From positions 1 through 52,324 of the forward strand of contig JAFGAX010000173.1 of NCBI GenBank assembly GCA_016933415.1: a DNA stretch of 52,324 bases. Direction: 5' to 3'. The DNA comes from a bacterium (GTDB taxonomy: Bacteria > Zhuqueibacterota > QNDG01 > DTFT01). The notes beneath the pieces are model-generated. The model had not been told where the DNA came from. It made no database searches and saw nothing but the letters and a program-made list of their open reading frames with translations. Positions 23,721 through 31,690 of the stretch are shown here, one piece after another. Position numbers and translations under genes: made by a program. Each line of letters opens with the position of its first letter. Position 1 is the first letter of the stretch.

Positions 23721-25280
23721 ATGAGGTCCATTCGCGGAAACGCCGTATTCCTGACACTGGCCGTTCTGTTCTCTTTCCAGTGCCGAAAAAAGAGTCAAGA
23801 CGAGGGGATTCTCGCGGTCATCGGAGACCGGGTGATCACTGCGGACGAATTTTTCCGCAGGGCGGAATACACTGTCCGCCCTCCCTATTGCAGGGGGGAT
23901 TCACCCCAGACGCGGAGCATCGTCCTGAATTCCCTGATCGCCGAGAAATTGTATGCCCTGGAGGAAGGGGACAGCGGCGCTCTGGCGCGGAGTCCGGCTT
24001 TTCAGCGCTATATTCAGGGTAGAAAAGAGCAGTTCATGAGACAGATACTCCTTGAAGAAGCCACAAAAGGGAAGACGATGCCGGAAGATTCTGAAATCCG
24101 CGGCCGCACCAGCGTCGCAGGCAGGGAATACCGGCTGAGTTTTTTTACCGTGAGGCGGGAGAATGTCGGCGCGCTGAAGGATTGGGGGGTGAACGCGGTT
24201 CGGCCGGAATTCTTCAATGACCTGCATGAGAGGACCGGGGGATTGGGACCACCCCCCGAAAGAATCGTTTCCTGGAAATCGCCGGAACTTCCGGCCGTCC
24301 ACAAGGCCCTTTTTTCAGGGCCGCTCCGGAAAAATCAGGTGATCGGCCCGGTCGACGTCGGGGAGGACGGGTATCTCATGATGCGGATCATCGACTGGTC
24401 CGACCGGCCCGCGGTCTCCGAACGGGAAATGCGGGAGCGTTTCGATTCGGTCCGGCGACGCCTGGAGGAGGAGAAGAAGCAGGCCGTTTGGGACGAATTC
24501 GTTTTCGGATTGATGAAAGGCAGGAAACTCGAGTTTCAACGGGATCCGTTCGAGAAGATGGCGGAGTTGATGAGAGCGATCTATATGCCGACAAAGAACA
24601 GCAGGGATCTTTTTCGGCTCGACAGCCTGAGAACCGGTGAGGCGCCCGGCCGGCTGCCGATCGATTCGATTCTTGCCGAAATCCGCTCGAACCGGATGGA
24701 AGGACTGCCTTTCTTCACGTTTGACGGAAGAACCTGGACCGTGTCCGATTTTCTCAAATTGACCGCTTCCCACCCCCTGGTCTTCAGGAAAAGAAGGATG
24801 CGTCCCGGCGAATTTCCCGGGCAGTTCAAGCTGGCTGTCGCGGATCTGCTGAGAGATGCAACCGTCAATCAAGAGGCCTATCACCGCGGGATGGACAGGC
24901 TTCCCGCGGTTCAGCGGGAGACAATCATGTGGAGCGACGCGCTGCTGGCCGCTTATCATAGGCACCGCGTCCTGAAATCCAGGGGAAAGGCCGCTGATTC
25001 AGCGGCCGGCGCGGATCGGAACCCGGACCGAACCCTGGGCGCCTACACGGACAGCCTGTTCAAGGCCAACAGCAACAGGATCGGAATCAACGTCGGCATG
25101 CTCGAAAGCATCCGTCTGACCCGAATCGACATGGTTGCGTTGAACCGTGACCTTCCTTATATTGAGACGGTTCCGGTTTTTCCCGCGTTCACGGCCAGAC
25201 CGCGTCTGGATTACGGGAGAAGACTCGATCGACCACGAGCCGACGCGGCCTCCCGGAGACGCTCCGGCGGCAATCCATGA
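23721..25280 (+). CDS. SurA/PpiC-like lipoprotein
   Basis: A 519-residue lipoprotein: hydrophobic signal and a Ser-Phe-Gln-Cys lipobox (Cys about 21), then Ala-Val-Ile-Gly-Asp-Arg-Val-Ile-Thr-Ala-Asp-Glu-Phe, the usual opening of SurA/PpiC-type chaperones, and Leu-Asn-Ser-Leu-Ile-Ala-Glu-Lys-Leu. The middle has a parvulin-sized segment (about 215-250, Val-Gly-Glu-Asp-Gly-Tyr-Leu) but I cannot find a clear catalytic set, so isomerase activity is doubtful. The C-terminal 20 residues are Arg-rich and may be extended past the true fold. The start at 23721 follows GAGGGGG; role: probable periplasmic folding factor. Confidence 0.65.
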   Translation: MRSIRGNAVFLTLAVLFSFQCRKKSQDEGILAVIGDRVITADEFFRRAEYTVRPPYCRGDSPQTRSIVLNSLIAEKLYALEEGDSGALARSPAFQRYIQGRKEQFMRQILLEEATKGKTMPEDSEIRGRTSVAGREYRLSFFTVRRENVGALKDWGVNAVRPEFFNDLHERTGGLGPPPERIVSWKSPELPAVHKALFSGPLRKNQVIGPVDVGEDGYLMMRIIDWSDRPAVSEREMRERFDSVRRRLEEEKKQAVWDEFVFGLMKGRKLEFQRDPFEKMAELMRAIYMPTKNSRDLFRLDSLRTGEAPGRLPIDSILAEIRSNRMEGLPFFTFDGRTWTVSDFLKLTASHPLVFRKRRMRPGEFPGQFKLAVADLLRDATVNQEAYHRGMDRLPAVQRETIMWSDALLAAYHRHRVLKSRGKAADSAAGADRNPDRTLGAYTDSLFKANSNRIGINVGMLESIRLTRIDMVALNRDLPYIETVPVFPAFTARPRLDYGRRLDRPRADAASRRRSGGNP

Positions 25281-25311
25281 CCTTTCACAAAACCAAGAGG
25301 AAGCGTATCCC

Positions 25312-26280
25312 ATGAAAACCATTCTTGTGGCTGGGGCCGGCGGATTCATCGGCGGCCACCTGGTCAATGCCCTCCAACAGGAGCACCGCGTGCGCGCCGT
25401 GGACATCAAGCCTCTGAATGAGTGGTACCAGCGGTCGCCCCAGGCGGAAAACCGGGTCCTGGACCTGCGCCTCCGGGAGAACTGCATTGCGGCCGCGGAC
25501 GGATGCGACGCCGTCTACAACCTGGCCGCGGACATGGGCGGCATGGGGTTCATCGAGACGCACAAGGCGGCGTGCATGCTCAGCGTCCTGATCAACACGC
25601 ACCTGCTCATGGCGGCCAGGGAAAAGGGCGTGAAACGGTATTTCTTCGCGTCCTCCGCATGCGTGTACAACGCGGAAAAGCAGATGGATCCGGACAATCC
25701 CGGCCTGCGGGAGTCCGACGCCTACCCCGCGATGGCCGAGGACGGCTACGGATGGGAGAAGTTGTTCAGCGAAAGAATGTGCAGGCACTTCATGGAGGAT
25801 TTCGGCCTGGTCACGCGCGTGGCCCGTTTCCACAACGTCTACGGCCCCTTCGGCACGTGGACCGGCGGGCGGGAGAAGGCGCCGGCCGCGATCTGCCGCA
25901 AGGTCATCGAGGCCAAACTGGGAGGCAGCCGCACCATCTCGATCTGGGGAGACGGCCGTCAGACCCGGAGCTTCATGTACATCGACGACGGCGTCAAGGG
26001 GATCGTGGACATCATGAACAGCGGAATCGAGGAGCCGATCAACCTGGGTTCCAGCGAAATGGTCTCCATCAACCGGCTGGTCGATATTGTGGAGGACATT
26101 GCGGGCGTCCGGCTGGAGAGACAATATGATCTGAACGCGCCCAAGGGCGTGCGCGGCCGGAACAGCGAAAACACGCTCATCCGGAAAACGCTGGGCTGGG
26201 AACCGTCCATCCCGCTTAGGCAGGGGCTTGAAAAGACCTATGCGTGGATTCTGCGGCAGATGACGGAAGGACGGGCATGA
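25312..26280 (+). CDS. GDP-mannose 3,5-epimerase-like NAD epimerase
   Basis: A 322-residue short-chain dehydrogenase-type epimerase. The NAD motif Gly-Ala-Gly-Gly-Phe-Ile-Gly lies at about 8-14, the catalytic Tyr146-X3-Lys150 is intact, and Ala-Ala-Asp-Met-Gly-Gly-Met-Gly-Phe-Ile plus Ser-Ser-Ala-Cys-Val-Tyr are hallmark blocks of GDP-mannose 3,5-epimerases, including the cysteine used as acid/base. Plant-type GME converts GDP-D-mannose to GDP-L-galactose and GDP-L-gulose. In bacteria it feeds surface glycans. Its ATG starts 31 bases after the lipoprotein and its stop overlaps the next start (ATGA). Confidence 0.85.
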   Translation: MKTILVAGAGGFIGGHLVNALQQEHRVRAVDIKPLNEWYQRSPQAENRVLDLRLRENCIAAADGCDAVYNLAADMGGMGFIETHKAACMLSVLINTHLLMAAREKGVKRYFFASSACVYNAEKQMDPDNPGLRESDAYPAMAEDGYGWEKLFSERMCRHFMEDFGLVTRVARFHNVYGPFGTWTGGREKAPAAICRKVIEAKLGGSRTISIWGDGRQTRSFMYIDDGVKGIVDIMNSGIEEPINLGSSEMVSINRLVDIVEDIAGVRLERQYDLNAPKGVRGRNSENTLIRKTLGWEPSIPLRQGLEKTYAWILRQMTEGRA

Positions 26281-27422
26281 ACCGCAACGGGGATGGTGAA
26301 AAAACGGTTCTGGTCAGCGGATGCTTCGATCTGCTTCACGCGGGACATGCCGCTTTCTTCAAGGAGGCCTCGGAGTACGGCCGACTGACGGTCTCCCTGG
26401 GCACGGACGAGAACATCCGTCTTTTAAAGGGGAAAGCGCCGGTTTTCACACAGAACGAACGCCTGTTCCTGGTTCGGTCGATTCGTTTCGTTCACGACGC
26501 GATTCTGGGATCCGGCAGGGGTCTGCTCGACTTCGAACCGGACCTGAAGCGCCTGAAACCGGACCGCTTCGTGGTGAATTCAGACGGGCACACACCCGAG
26601 AAGGAACGTCTGTGCCGCGAGAACGGCGTGGAGTACATCGTCCTTGACCGCGTGCCCGAAAAAGGCCTGCCGGCCCGGTCGAGTTCCGGCCTCAAGATGG
26701 AACTCCGCCTGCCGTACCGCATCTGCCTGGCCGGCGGGTGGATGGATCAGCCCTGGGTTTCCAAATTGCACCCCGGACCGGTCATTGTCGTACAGATACT
26801 GCCGACCGTCGTTTTTCATGAACGCTCGGGCATGGGCACCAGCTCGCGAAAGGTGGCGCTTGATCTCTGGGGCGACCGTATTCCGGATGGCGATCCGGAG
26901 CGCAATGCCAGACTGCTGTTCGGCGCTGAGAATCCGCCCGGTTCCCAGTATGTGTCCGGATCCCAGGACCATCTCGGCCTCCTGCTTCCGGGCATCAACC
27001 GCCTCCACTACGACGGCGGGTATTGGCCGGCACGCATCGACTCGATCAAGGATCCGGATTCCACCAGATGGCTGGAAGGCGTTCTGCATCTGATTCCCGT
27101 CGGATCACGGCCTCAACAATATGATCCTCTCCTGGATCGGAACGTGACCGTGGAAGGCGTGCGGATGCTGGCGGAATCCGCGGAATGCTGCTGGTCCGGC
27201 ATCCGCGACCGGAATGTCGTCCAGCTGGGTCGATCATTGACCATGAACCTGGAGGCCTGGAAGAGGCTTCTGCCCCGTACGGTTCCGGAGGAGCAGGAGG
27301 AAAAACTCCGGGCGTATGCCCGGTATCCGGGCGCGATTTTCTCCGGGAGCGGGGGAGGATACCTCATCCTGGCCTCAGAGGAAGACGTCCCGGGAGGCAT
27401 GCGCATCCGTATTCGAGTCTGA
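26277..27422 (+). CDS. Nucleotidyltransferase/GHMP sugar kinase fusion
   Basis: A 381-residue two-domain protein. Residues about 9-135 are a cytidylyltransferase-like domain with H21-X2-H24 (His-Ala-Gly-His) and Arg-Ser-Ser-Ser-Gly-Leu-Lys. From about 140 comes a GHMP kinase domain: Arg-Ile-Cys-Leu-Ala-Gly-Gly-Trp-Met-Asp, the phosphate loop Gly-Met-Gly-Thr-Ser-Ser and the C-terminal Ser-Gly-Ser-Gly-Gly-Gly-Tyr. It could phosphorylate a sugar and activate it with a nucleotide, as FKP does for L-fucose with unrelated domain pairing. It is coupled to the epimerase by ATGA overlap. The sugar is not identifiable; L-fucose, L-galactose or a heptose are candidates. Confidence 0.75.
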   Translation: MNRNGDGEKTVLVSGCFDLLHAGHAAFFKEASEYGRLTVSLGTDENIRLLKGKAPVFTQNERLFLVRSIRFVHDAILGSGRGLLDFEPDLKRLKPDRFVVNSDGHTPEKERLCRENGVEYIVLDRVPEKGLPARSSSGLKMELRLPYRICLAGGWMDQPWVSKLHPGPVIVVQILPTVVFHERSGMGTSSRKVALDLWGDRIPDGDPERNARLLFGAENPPGSQYVSGSQDHLGLLLPGINRLHYDGGYWPARIDSIKDPDSTRWLEGVLHLIPVGSRPQQYDPLLDRNVTVEGVRMLAESAECCWSGIRDRNVVQLGRSLTMNLEAWKRLLPRTVPEEQEEKLRAYARYPGAIFSGSGGGYLILASEEDVPGGMRIRIRV

Positions 27423-27619
27423 CGCGTGTTTCAGCGGAGTGTGATCCGGGATTCCTACCGGAAAGAGATTGGATGACTGTTCAGAATCCGGAAATCCGGA
27501 TGAACCAGCGCCCCAAAAATGGAGATAACGTCCGACAATTCGCCACCGCGGCTGATAATTGTTTGAATTTTAATAAATTAGGAAATATGATACGATTATT
27601 CCCAATTTTATAAAACCCC

Positions 27620-27648
27620 TTGCATCCCCAGCATTTTTTCCTTAAATT
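27620..27648 (+). promoter_or_regulatory. Promoter of the ffh operon
   Basis: TTGCAT at 27620-27625, 17 bases, TAAATT at 27643-27648. The predicted transcript starts about 15 bases before the ffh ATG, so the mRNA would be nearly leaderless. The upstream 200 bases (27423-27619) hold no gene. Confidence 0.5.
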
Positions 27649-27669
27649 TCATGGCTTTATTGGCATATT

Positions 27670-29004
27670 ATGTTCGAAGATATTGTCCGCAAATTCGACG
27701 GTGTCCTGAAAAAAATCAGGGCCACCGGAAAACTCTCGGAACAGAACATCGAGGAATCCTGCCGTGAGATCAGGCGGGTTCTGCTCGAAGCGGATGTTCA
27801 TTACAAGGTCGCCGCAGAGTTCATCGCGTCCGTCAAGGCCAAAGCAGTCGGACGGGATTTGACGGCCGGCATTCAGCCCGGCCAGATGCTTGTCAAGATC
27901 GTGCATGACGAACTGGTCGCGATGCTCGGAACCGCGCATGTTCCGCTGCATCTCGACGGTCCATTGCCGGCCGTGGTCCTGGTGGTAGGCCTGCAGGGGT
28001 CCGGCAAGACCACATTCTGTGCAAAGCTGGGCCGTTACCTGGCGAAGCGTGACCGAAGGGCTCTGCTTGCGGCGGCTGACATTCACAGGCCGGCGGCCTC
28101 GGAACAACTCAAGCGCCTGGGAGAAGACGCAGGTCTGCCGGTTTACGCCCCGTCCGGTCTTCCGGCCGACCGCATTGCCGTCGGCGCCGTTGCCGAGGCG
28201 CGTAAGCGCAGTCTTGACACGGTCATCGTCGACACCGCGGGACGTCTGCATGTCGACGCGGCTATGATGGACGAGATCGCGTCCGTCAAGGCCGCGGTCA
28301 AACCTTCGGAGATCCTTTTCGTCGCGGACGGGATGACGGGCCAGGACGCCGTGAAATCCGCGCAAGCCTTCGCCGATACGCCCGGATTCGACGGCATCGT
28401 CCTGACCAAGATGGACGGCGACGGCCGCGGCGGCGCGGCTCTGTCGATCCGCGCGGTCACGGGAAAACCCGTGAAATTCCTGTCCACGGGGGAGAAAACC
28501 GACAGCCTCGAGGTCTTCCATCCGGACCGTCTCGCATCGCGCATTCTGGGGATGGGCGACATCGTCTCGCTGGTGGAGCGGGCGCAGGAAAGCGTCGACC
28601 GCGAGCAGGCGGAGAAACTCTCGAAAAAGCTTGTCGGCAGCGGGTTTACGCTGGAGGATTTTTTCGACCAGCTCCGGCAGGTGAGGAAGATGGGTCCCCT
28701 GTCGCAGCTGATGGACCTGGTGCCCGGGATGCGGAGCCGGGTGCCGGTGAACGCCGCGCCGGACGAGAAATCCCTGGTCCGTGTCGAGGCGATCATTCAG
28801 TCCATGACTATTGAAGAGCGCCGAAAGCCGCACTTGATCGACGGCAGCCGGCGAAGGCGTATCGCATCCGGAAGCGGCACCCGCGTGCAGGACGTGAATC
28901 AGCTCCTGCGGGATTTCCAGACGATGCAGACCCTGATGAAGCGGATGGGAAAGCTCAGGGGAAAGGGACTCGCCGGGAGGCACGGAAGGATCCCGTTCGG
29001 TTGA
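27670..29004 (+). CDS. ffh: Signal recognition particle GTPase Ffh
   Basis: A 444-residue Ffh that binds signal peptides and 4.5S RNA and targets membrane proteins to the SecYEG translocon via FtsY. The N domain covers about 1-95; the G domain has P-loop Gly-Leu-Gln-Gly-Ser-Gly-Lys-Thr-Thr at about 107-115, Asp-Thr-Ala-Gly-Arg and Thr-Lys-Met-Asp-Gly-Asp. The methionine-rich M domain (about 325-444) carries Gly-Ser-Gly-Thr-Arg-Val-Gln-Asp-Val-Asn. No SD precedes the ATG, which is unusual for this window. First gene of the conserved ffh-rpsP-khpA-rimM-trmD-rplS operon. Confidence 0.97.
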   Translation: MFEDIVRKFDGVLKKIRATGKLSEQNIEESCREIRRVLLEADVHYKVAAEFIASVKAKAVGRDLTAGIQPGQMLVKIVHDELVAMLGTAHVPLHLDGPLPAVVLVVGLQGSGKTTFCAKLGRYLAKRDRRALLAAADIHRPAASEQLKRLGEDAGLPVYAPSGLPADRIAVGAVAEARKRSLDTVIVDTAGRLHVDAAMMDEIASVKAAVKPSEILFVADGMTGQDAVKSAQAFADTPGFDGIVLTKMDGDGRGGAALSIRAVTGKPVKFLSTGEKTDSLEVFHPDRLASRILGMGDIVSLVERAQESVDREQAEKLSKKLVGSGFTLEDFFDQLRQVRKMGPLSQLMDLVPGMRSRVPVNAAPDEKSLVRVEAIIQSMTIEERRKPHLIDGSRRRRIASGSGTRVQDVNQLLRDFQTMQTLMKRMGKLRGKGLAGRHGRIPFG

Positions 29005-29068
29005 ACGATACGGAACGCAATCACCCTGATAATAGAAAAGGCAGTCTCACACCAACAGGAGGTACTGT

Positions 29069-29524
29069 TTGTCAGTCAAAATCCGTTTGACACGGTTCGG
29101 CCGCAAGAAGCGTCCGTTTTACCGGATCGTGGTGACCGATACGCGCTCCCCGCGTGATGGACGTTACCTCGAGTGTCTCGGCACATATGAAGCGCTCACC
29201 AACCCCTCCGCGGTGAAGGTGGAGGAATCGCGCGTGAATTACTGGCTCGACAAGGGCGCGGTTCCCTCGGACACCGTTCGGAGCCTTCTGAAGCACAAGG
29301 GCATCCTGGTGCGCCGCAACCTGAAGAAGCGCGGATTCGATGAAACCGGGATCGAAGAGGAAGTGAAGAAGTGGGAGGCCGTGCAGGCCGACCGCTCCAA
29401 GCGCGCGGGAGAAAAAACCCGCGTTTCCAAGAAAGCCAGGGAGAAGGCGGCGAAAGCAGCCGAAGCGAAACCCGAAGCGGCCGCGCCGGCCGCCGAATCG
29501 CAGGCTTCCGCTCCGGCCGCCTGA
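29069..29524 (+). CDS. rpsP: Ribosomal protein S16
   Basis: A 151-residue S16 of the small ribosomal subunit. Residues 1-85 are the standard S16 fold (Val-Lys-Ile-Arg-Leu-Thr-Arg-Phe-Gly-Arg-Lys, Pro-Phe-Tyr-Arg-Ile-Val-Val). The remaining 65 are a charged, then Ala-Pro-Glu-rich extension ending Ala-Ser-Ala-Pro-Ala-Ala, longer than in most bacteria and probably disordered. The start is TTG at 29069, six bases after AGGAGG, with the second residue Ser as expected. It follows ffh by 64 bases. Confidence 0.95.
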   Translation: MSVKIRLTRFGRKKRPFYRIVVTDTRSPRDGRYLECLGTYEALTNPSAVKVEESRVNYWLDKGAVPSDTVRSLLKHKGILVRRNLKKRGFDETGIEEEVKKWEAVQADRSKRAGEKTRVSKKAREKAAKAAEAKPEAAAPAAESQASAPAA

Positions 29525-29653
29525 ACGGTCCCCGGCCGCCCGCCGGTCCCTGTCCGCCTGTTTCACGCTGAACCGACGTCATCGGAATGAATGGCTTCTT
29601 CTGGAGACGATACCGGAATCGAGTGGAACCTGACACGAGGAGGGAATGCGGCC

Positions 29654-29884
29654 ATGAAGGAGTTCGTCGAGTTCATCGCCAGGCATCTGGTCGACCACCC
29701 GGAGGCCGTCACGGTCAACGAGGTCGATGGAGAGAAAACCACGGTGTATGAACTGCGCGTCGGAGACGGAGACCTCGGAAAGGTGATCGGACGGAAAGGT
29801 CAGACTGCGAAATCCATAAGGACCCTCCTGACGGCGGCCTCGGCCAAACGCGGCAAAAGGGCGCTTCTGGAAATTCTGGAATAG
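29654..29884 (+). CDS. khpA: KH-domain RNA-binding protein KhpA
   Basis: A 76-residue KhpA (YlqC family), a single KH domain that binds RNA and in other bacteria pairs with KhpB to influence cell division and sRNA-mRNA contacts. The GXXG loop is visible in [10 protein letters not shown] at about residues 40-50. The start at 29654 follows GGAGGG; an upstream ATG at 29591 is unlikely. It is the usual neighbour between rpsP and rimM. Confidence 0.9.
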   Translation: MKEFVEFIARHLVDHPEAVTVNEVDGEKTTVYELRVGDGDLGKVIGRKGQTAKSIRTLLTAASAKRGKRALLEILE

Positions 29885-29920
29885 CCGGGCCGCGGGACCC
29901 GGATCCGGACGGAAGAGGGG

Positions 29921-30429
29921 ATGCTTCGACCGTTTCGATCGGACGCATCAGCGCCGCGCACGGCCTCCGGGGTGAACTCAAGGCATTCCCGCTGACCCAC
30001 GATCCGGAACGGTTCAAGACGCTCAGGACCGTGTGGCTGGCGGATGGGGACGAGGAACCGGGAGAACGGCATGCAGTCGAGAGCGTGCGGCTGTCCGGCT
30101 CCTTTGCCCTGATCAAGCTGAAAGGCATCGACGACCGTACCGCGGCTGAATCCGTGACCGGGCGTTGGATCCGGATCCGGCGGTCGCAATGCCGGACGCT
30201 TCCGGCAGGATCGTATTACCTGTTCGAATTGATCGGATTGAAGGCCGTGACCGCGGCCGGAGAAACGGTCGGAACGGTGCGCGAGGTTCTGAAGGCCCCG
30301 GGCCAGGACATTCTGGTGATCGACCGGGAGGGGGAGGACGTCCTGGTGCCGATGGTGAAGGAATGGATCCGATCGGTCGATCCCCCAGCGGGAATCGTGA
30401 CGGTCACCACCATCGAAGGATTGATCTGA
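29921..30429 (+). CDS. rimM: Ribosome maturation factor RimM, frameshifted at the start
   Basis: RimM helps the 30S head mature, binding S19. The conserved protein ([16 protein letters not shown] ... Ile-Glu-Gly-Leu-Ile) is readable in the frame of 30427-30429, but that frame contains no ATG, GTG or TTG between a TGA at 29749 and the GTG at 30031, inside the domain. The only ATG with an SD (GGAAGAGGGG, then ATG at 29921) is one frame off. Restoring one G after this ATG gives Met-Ala-Ser-Thr-Val-Ser-Ile-Gly and a normal length of 169 residues. So the gene is either mutated or mis-sequenced; the rest of it is intact. Confidence 0.85.
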
Positions 30430-30433
30430 CCGC

Positions 30434-31177
30434 ATGCGCATCGATGTCATCACCCCTTTTCCCGGCATGTTCGAGGCCATATTTGCGGAGAGCATGCTCC
30501 GCCAGGCCAGCCTGAAGGAACGGGTCCAGTACCATATCTGGGACCTGAGGGATTTTACGGAGGACCGGCACCGCACCGTCGACGATTACCCGTACGGCGG
30601 CGGGGCCGGCATGATTCTGAAGCCCGAGCCGATCTTCCGCTGCATCGAAGCCATCCGGCGTGACAGCCCGGAGTCGGACTTGCGCGTTCTGCTGATGTCG
30701 CCTCAGGGAGAAACATTCAGCCAGTCGAAGGCCGCGTCCCTGGCAGTTGAATCACGGCTCGTTTTTCTGTGCGGCCATTACCGCGGCGTCGATGAGCGGG
30801 TGATCGAGACGCTCGTCGACGAAGAGATCTCGATCGGCGATTATATACTTTCGGGCGGGGAGCTGGCCGCGGCCGTGATCATCGACGCGGTGGTCCGGTT
30901 GCAGCCCGGCGTTCTCGGCAACAGTGACTCGGCCGACGGCGATTCCTTCGTCAGCGGCAGGCTGGACCATCCCCATTATACGCGGCCCGAGGAATTCCGC
31001 GGATTGAAGGTGCCGGACGTTCTGCTTTCCGGACACCACGCCCGGATCGAGGCCTGGCGGGAGGAGCAGGCACTCCGCCGGACGGTCGAACGGAGACCGG
31101 ATCTGCTGAATCGGGACGCGGACGGCATCACCGGGGCGCCCGGCCCGGATGACACGGACGGAACGCAGGATTTATAA
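30434..31177 (+). CDS. trmD: tRNA (guanine37-N1)-methyltransferase
   Basis: A 247-residue SPOUT methyltransferase that methylates G37 of tRNAs with SAM, preventing +1 frameshifts. Knot motifs are clear: Tyr-Pro-Tyr-Gly-Gly-Gly-Ala-Gly-Met at 52-60, [10 protein letters not shown] near 113-122 and Gly-Asp-Tyr-Ile-Leu-Ser-Gly-Gly-Glu. The ATG lies four bases after the rimM stop, so the genes are coupled. The C-terminal tail is a few residues longer than usual. Confidence 0.96.
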   Translation: MRIDVITPFPGMFEAIFAESMLRQASLKERVQYHIWDLRDFTEDRHRTVDDYPYGGGAGMILKPEPIFRCIEAIRRDSPESDLRVLLMSPQGETFSQSKAASLAVESRLVFLCGHYRGVDERVIETLVDEEISIGDYILSGGELAAAVIIDAVVRLQPGVLGNSDSADGDSFVSGRLDHPHYTRPEEFRGLKVPDVLLSGHHARIEAWREEQALRRTVERRPDLLNRDADGITGAPGPDDTDGTQDL

Positions 31178-31222
31178 GAACCAGAACGCTCAATCGATCG
31201 ATATCCAAGGAGGATTGTTCAA

Positions 31223-31570
31223 ATGGACATGCTGGAACTGGTGGGCGCGGAGCAGGTCAAGGCGGATGTCCCCGAATTCAACCCGGGCGACGACGTCGCC
31301 GTCCACTTCAAGGTGGTCGAAGGAGACAAACAGCGCATCCAGGTTTTCCGCGGCCTGTGCATCCAGAAGCGCGGCGGCGGAATCAACAAGACCTTTACGG
31401 TCCGTAAAATATCCGGCGGCGTGGGCGTGGAGCGCATTTTCCCGCTGTACTCGCCGCTGATTCAGAAAATCGAACGCACGCGCAAGGGCCGAATCCGCCG
31501 CGCCAAGCTGTTCTATATCCGCCAGCTCAGAGGCAAGGCGGCCAAGATCGAGGAGCAGATCGAGTCCTGA
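31223..31570 (+). CDS. rplS: Ribosomal protein L19
   Basis: A 115-residue L19 of the large subunit, near the 30S-50S interface. Typical words: Pro-Glu-Phe-Asn-Pro-Gly-Asp, Gly-Asp-Lys-Gln-Arg-Ile-Gln, Thr-Val-Arg-Lys-Ile, and Gly-Val-Gly-Val-Glu-Arg-Ile-Phe-Pro. SD AAGGAGGA eight bases before the ATG. Last gene of the operon, followed by a terminator-like structure at 31598. Confidence 0.97.
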   Translation: MDMLELVGAEQVKADVPEFNPGDDVAVHFKVVEGDKQRIQVFRGLCIQKRGGGINKTFTVRKISGGVGVERIFPLYSPLIQKIERTRKGRIRRAKLFYIRQLRGKAAKIEEQIES

Positions 31571-31597
31571 CCGGCTCCGCCCGATTCCGCTGCAAGC

Positions 31598-31636
31598 AGG
31601 CTTTGACGCACGGTTTCCGCGTGTCCGAGCCTTTTT
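31598..31636 (+). terminator. Probable terminator of the ffh-rplS operon
   Basis: AGGCT at 31598 pairs with AGCCT ending at 31632, with CACG/CGTG pairs inside, and a five-T run follows. The stem is imperfect but sits 28 bases after rplS. It separates the operon from uvrC. Confidence 0.5.
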
Positions 31637-31690
31637 CATTTCAGCCGTCGTCTTTGCGCCCGGCGGCCGTCTGGTCGAGGAATACCCGAC

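Noticed and set aside
27649..28983. 444-codon frame on the minus strand
   Set aside because: Exact mirror of ffh, with no ribosome site and no protein-like pattern.
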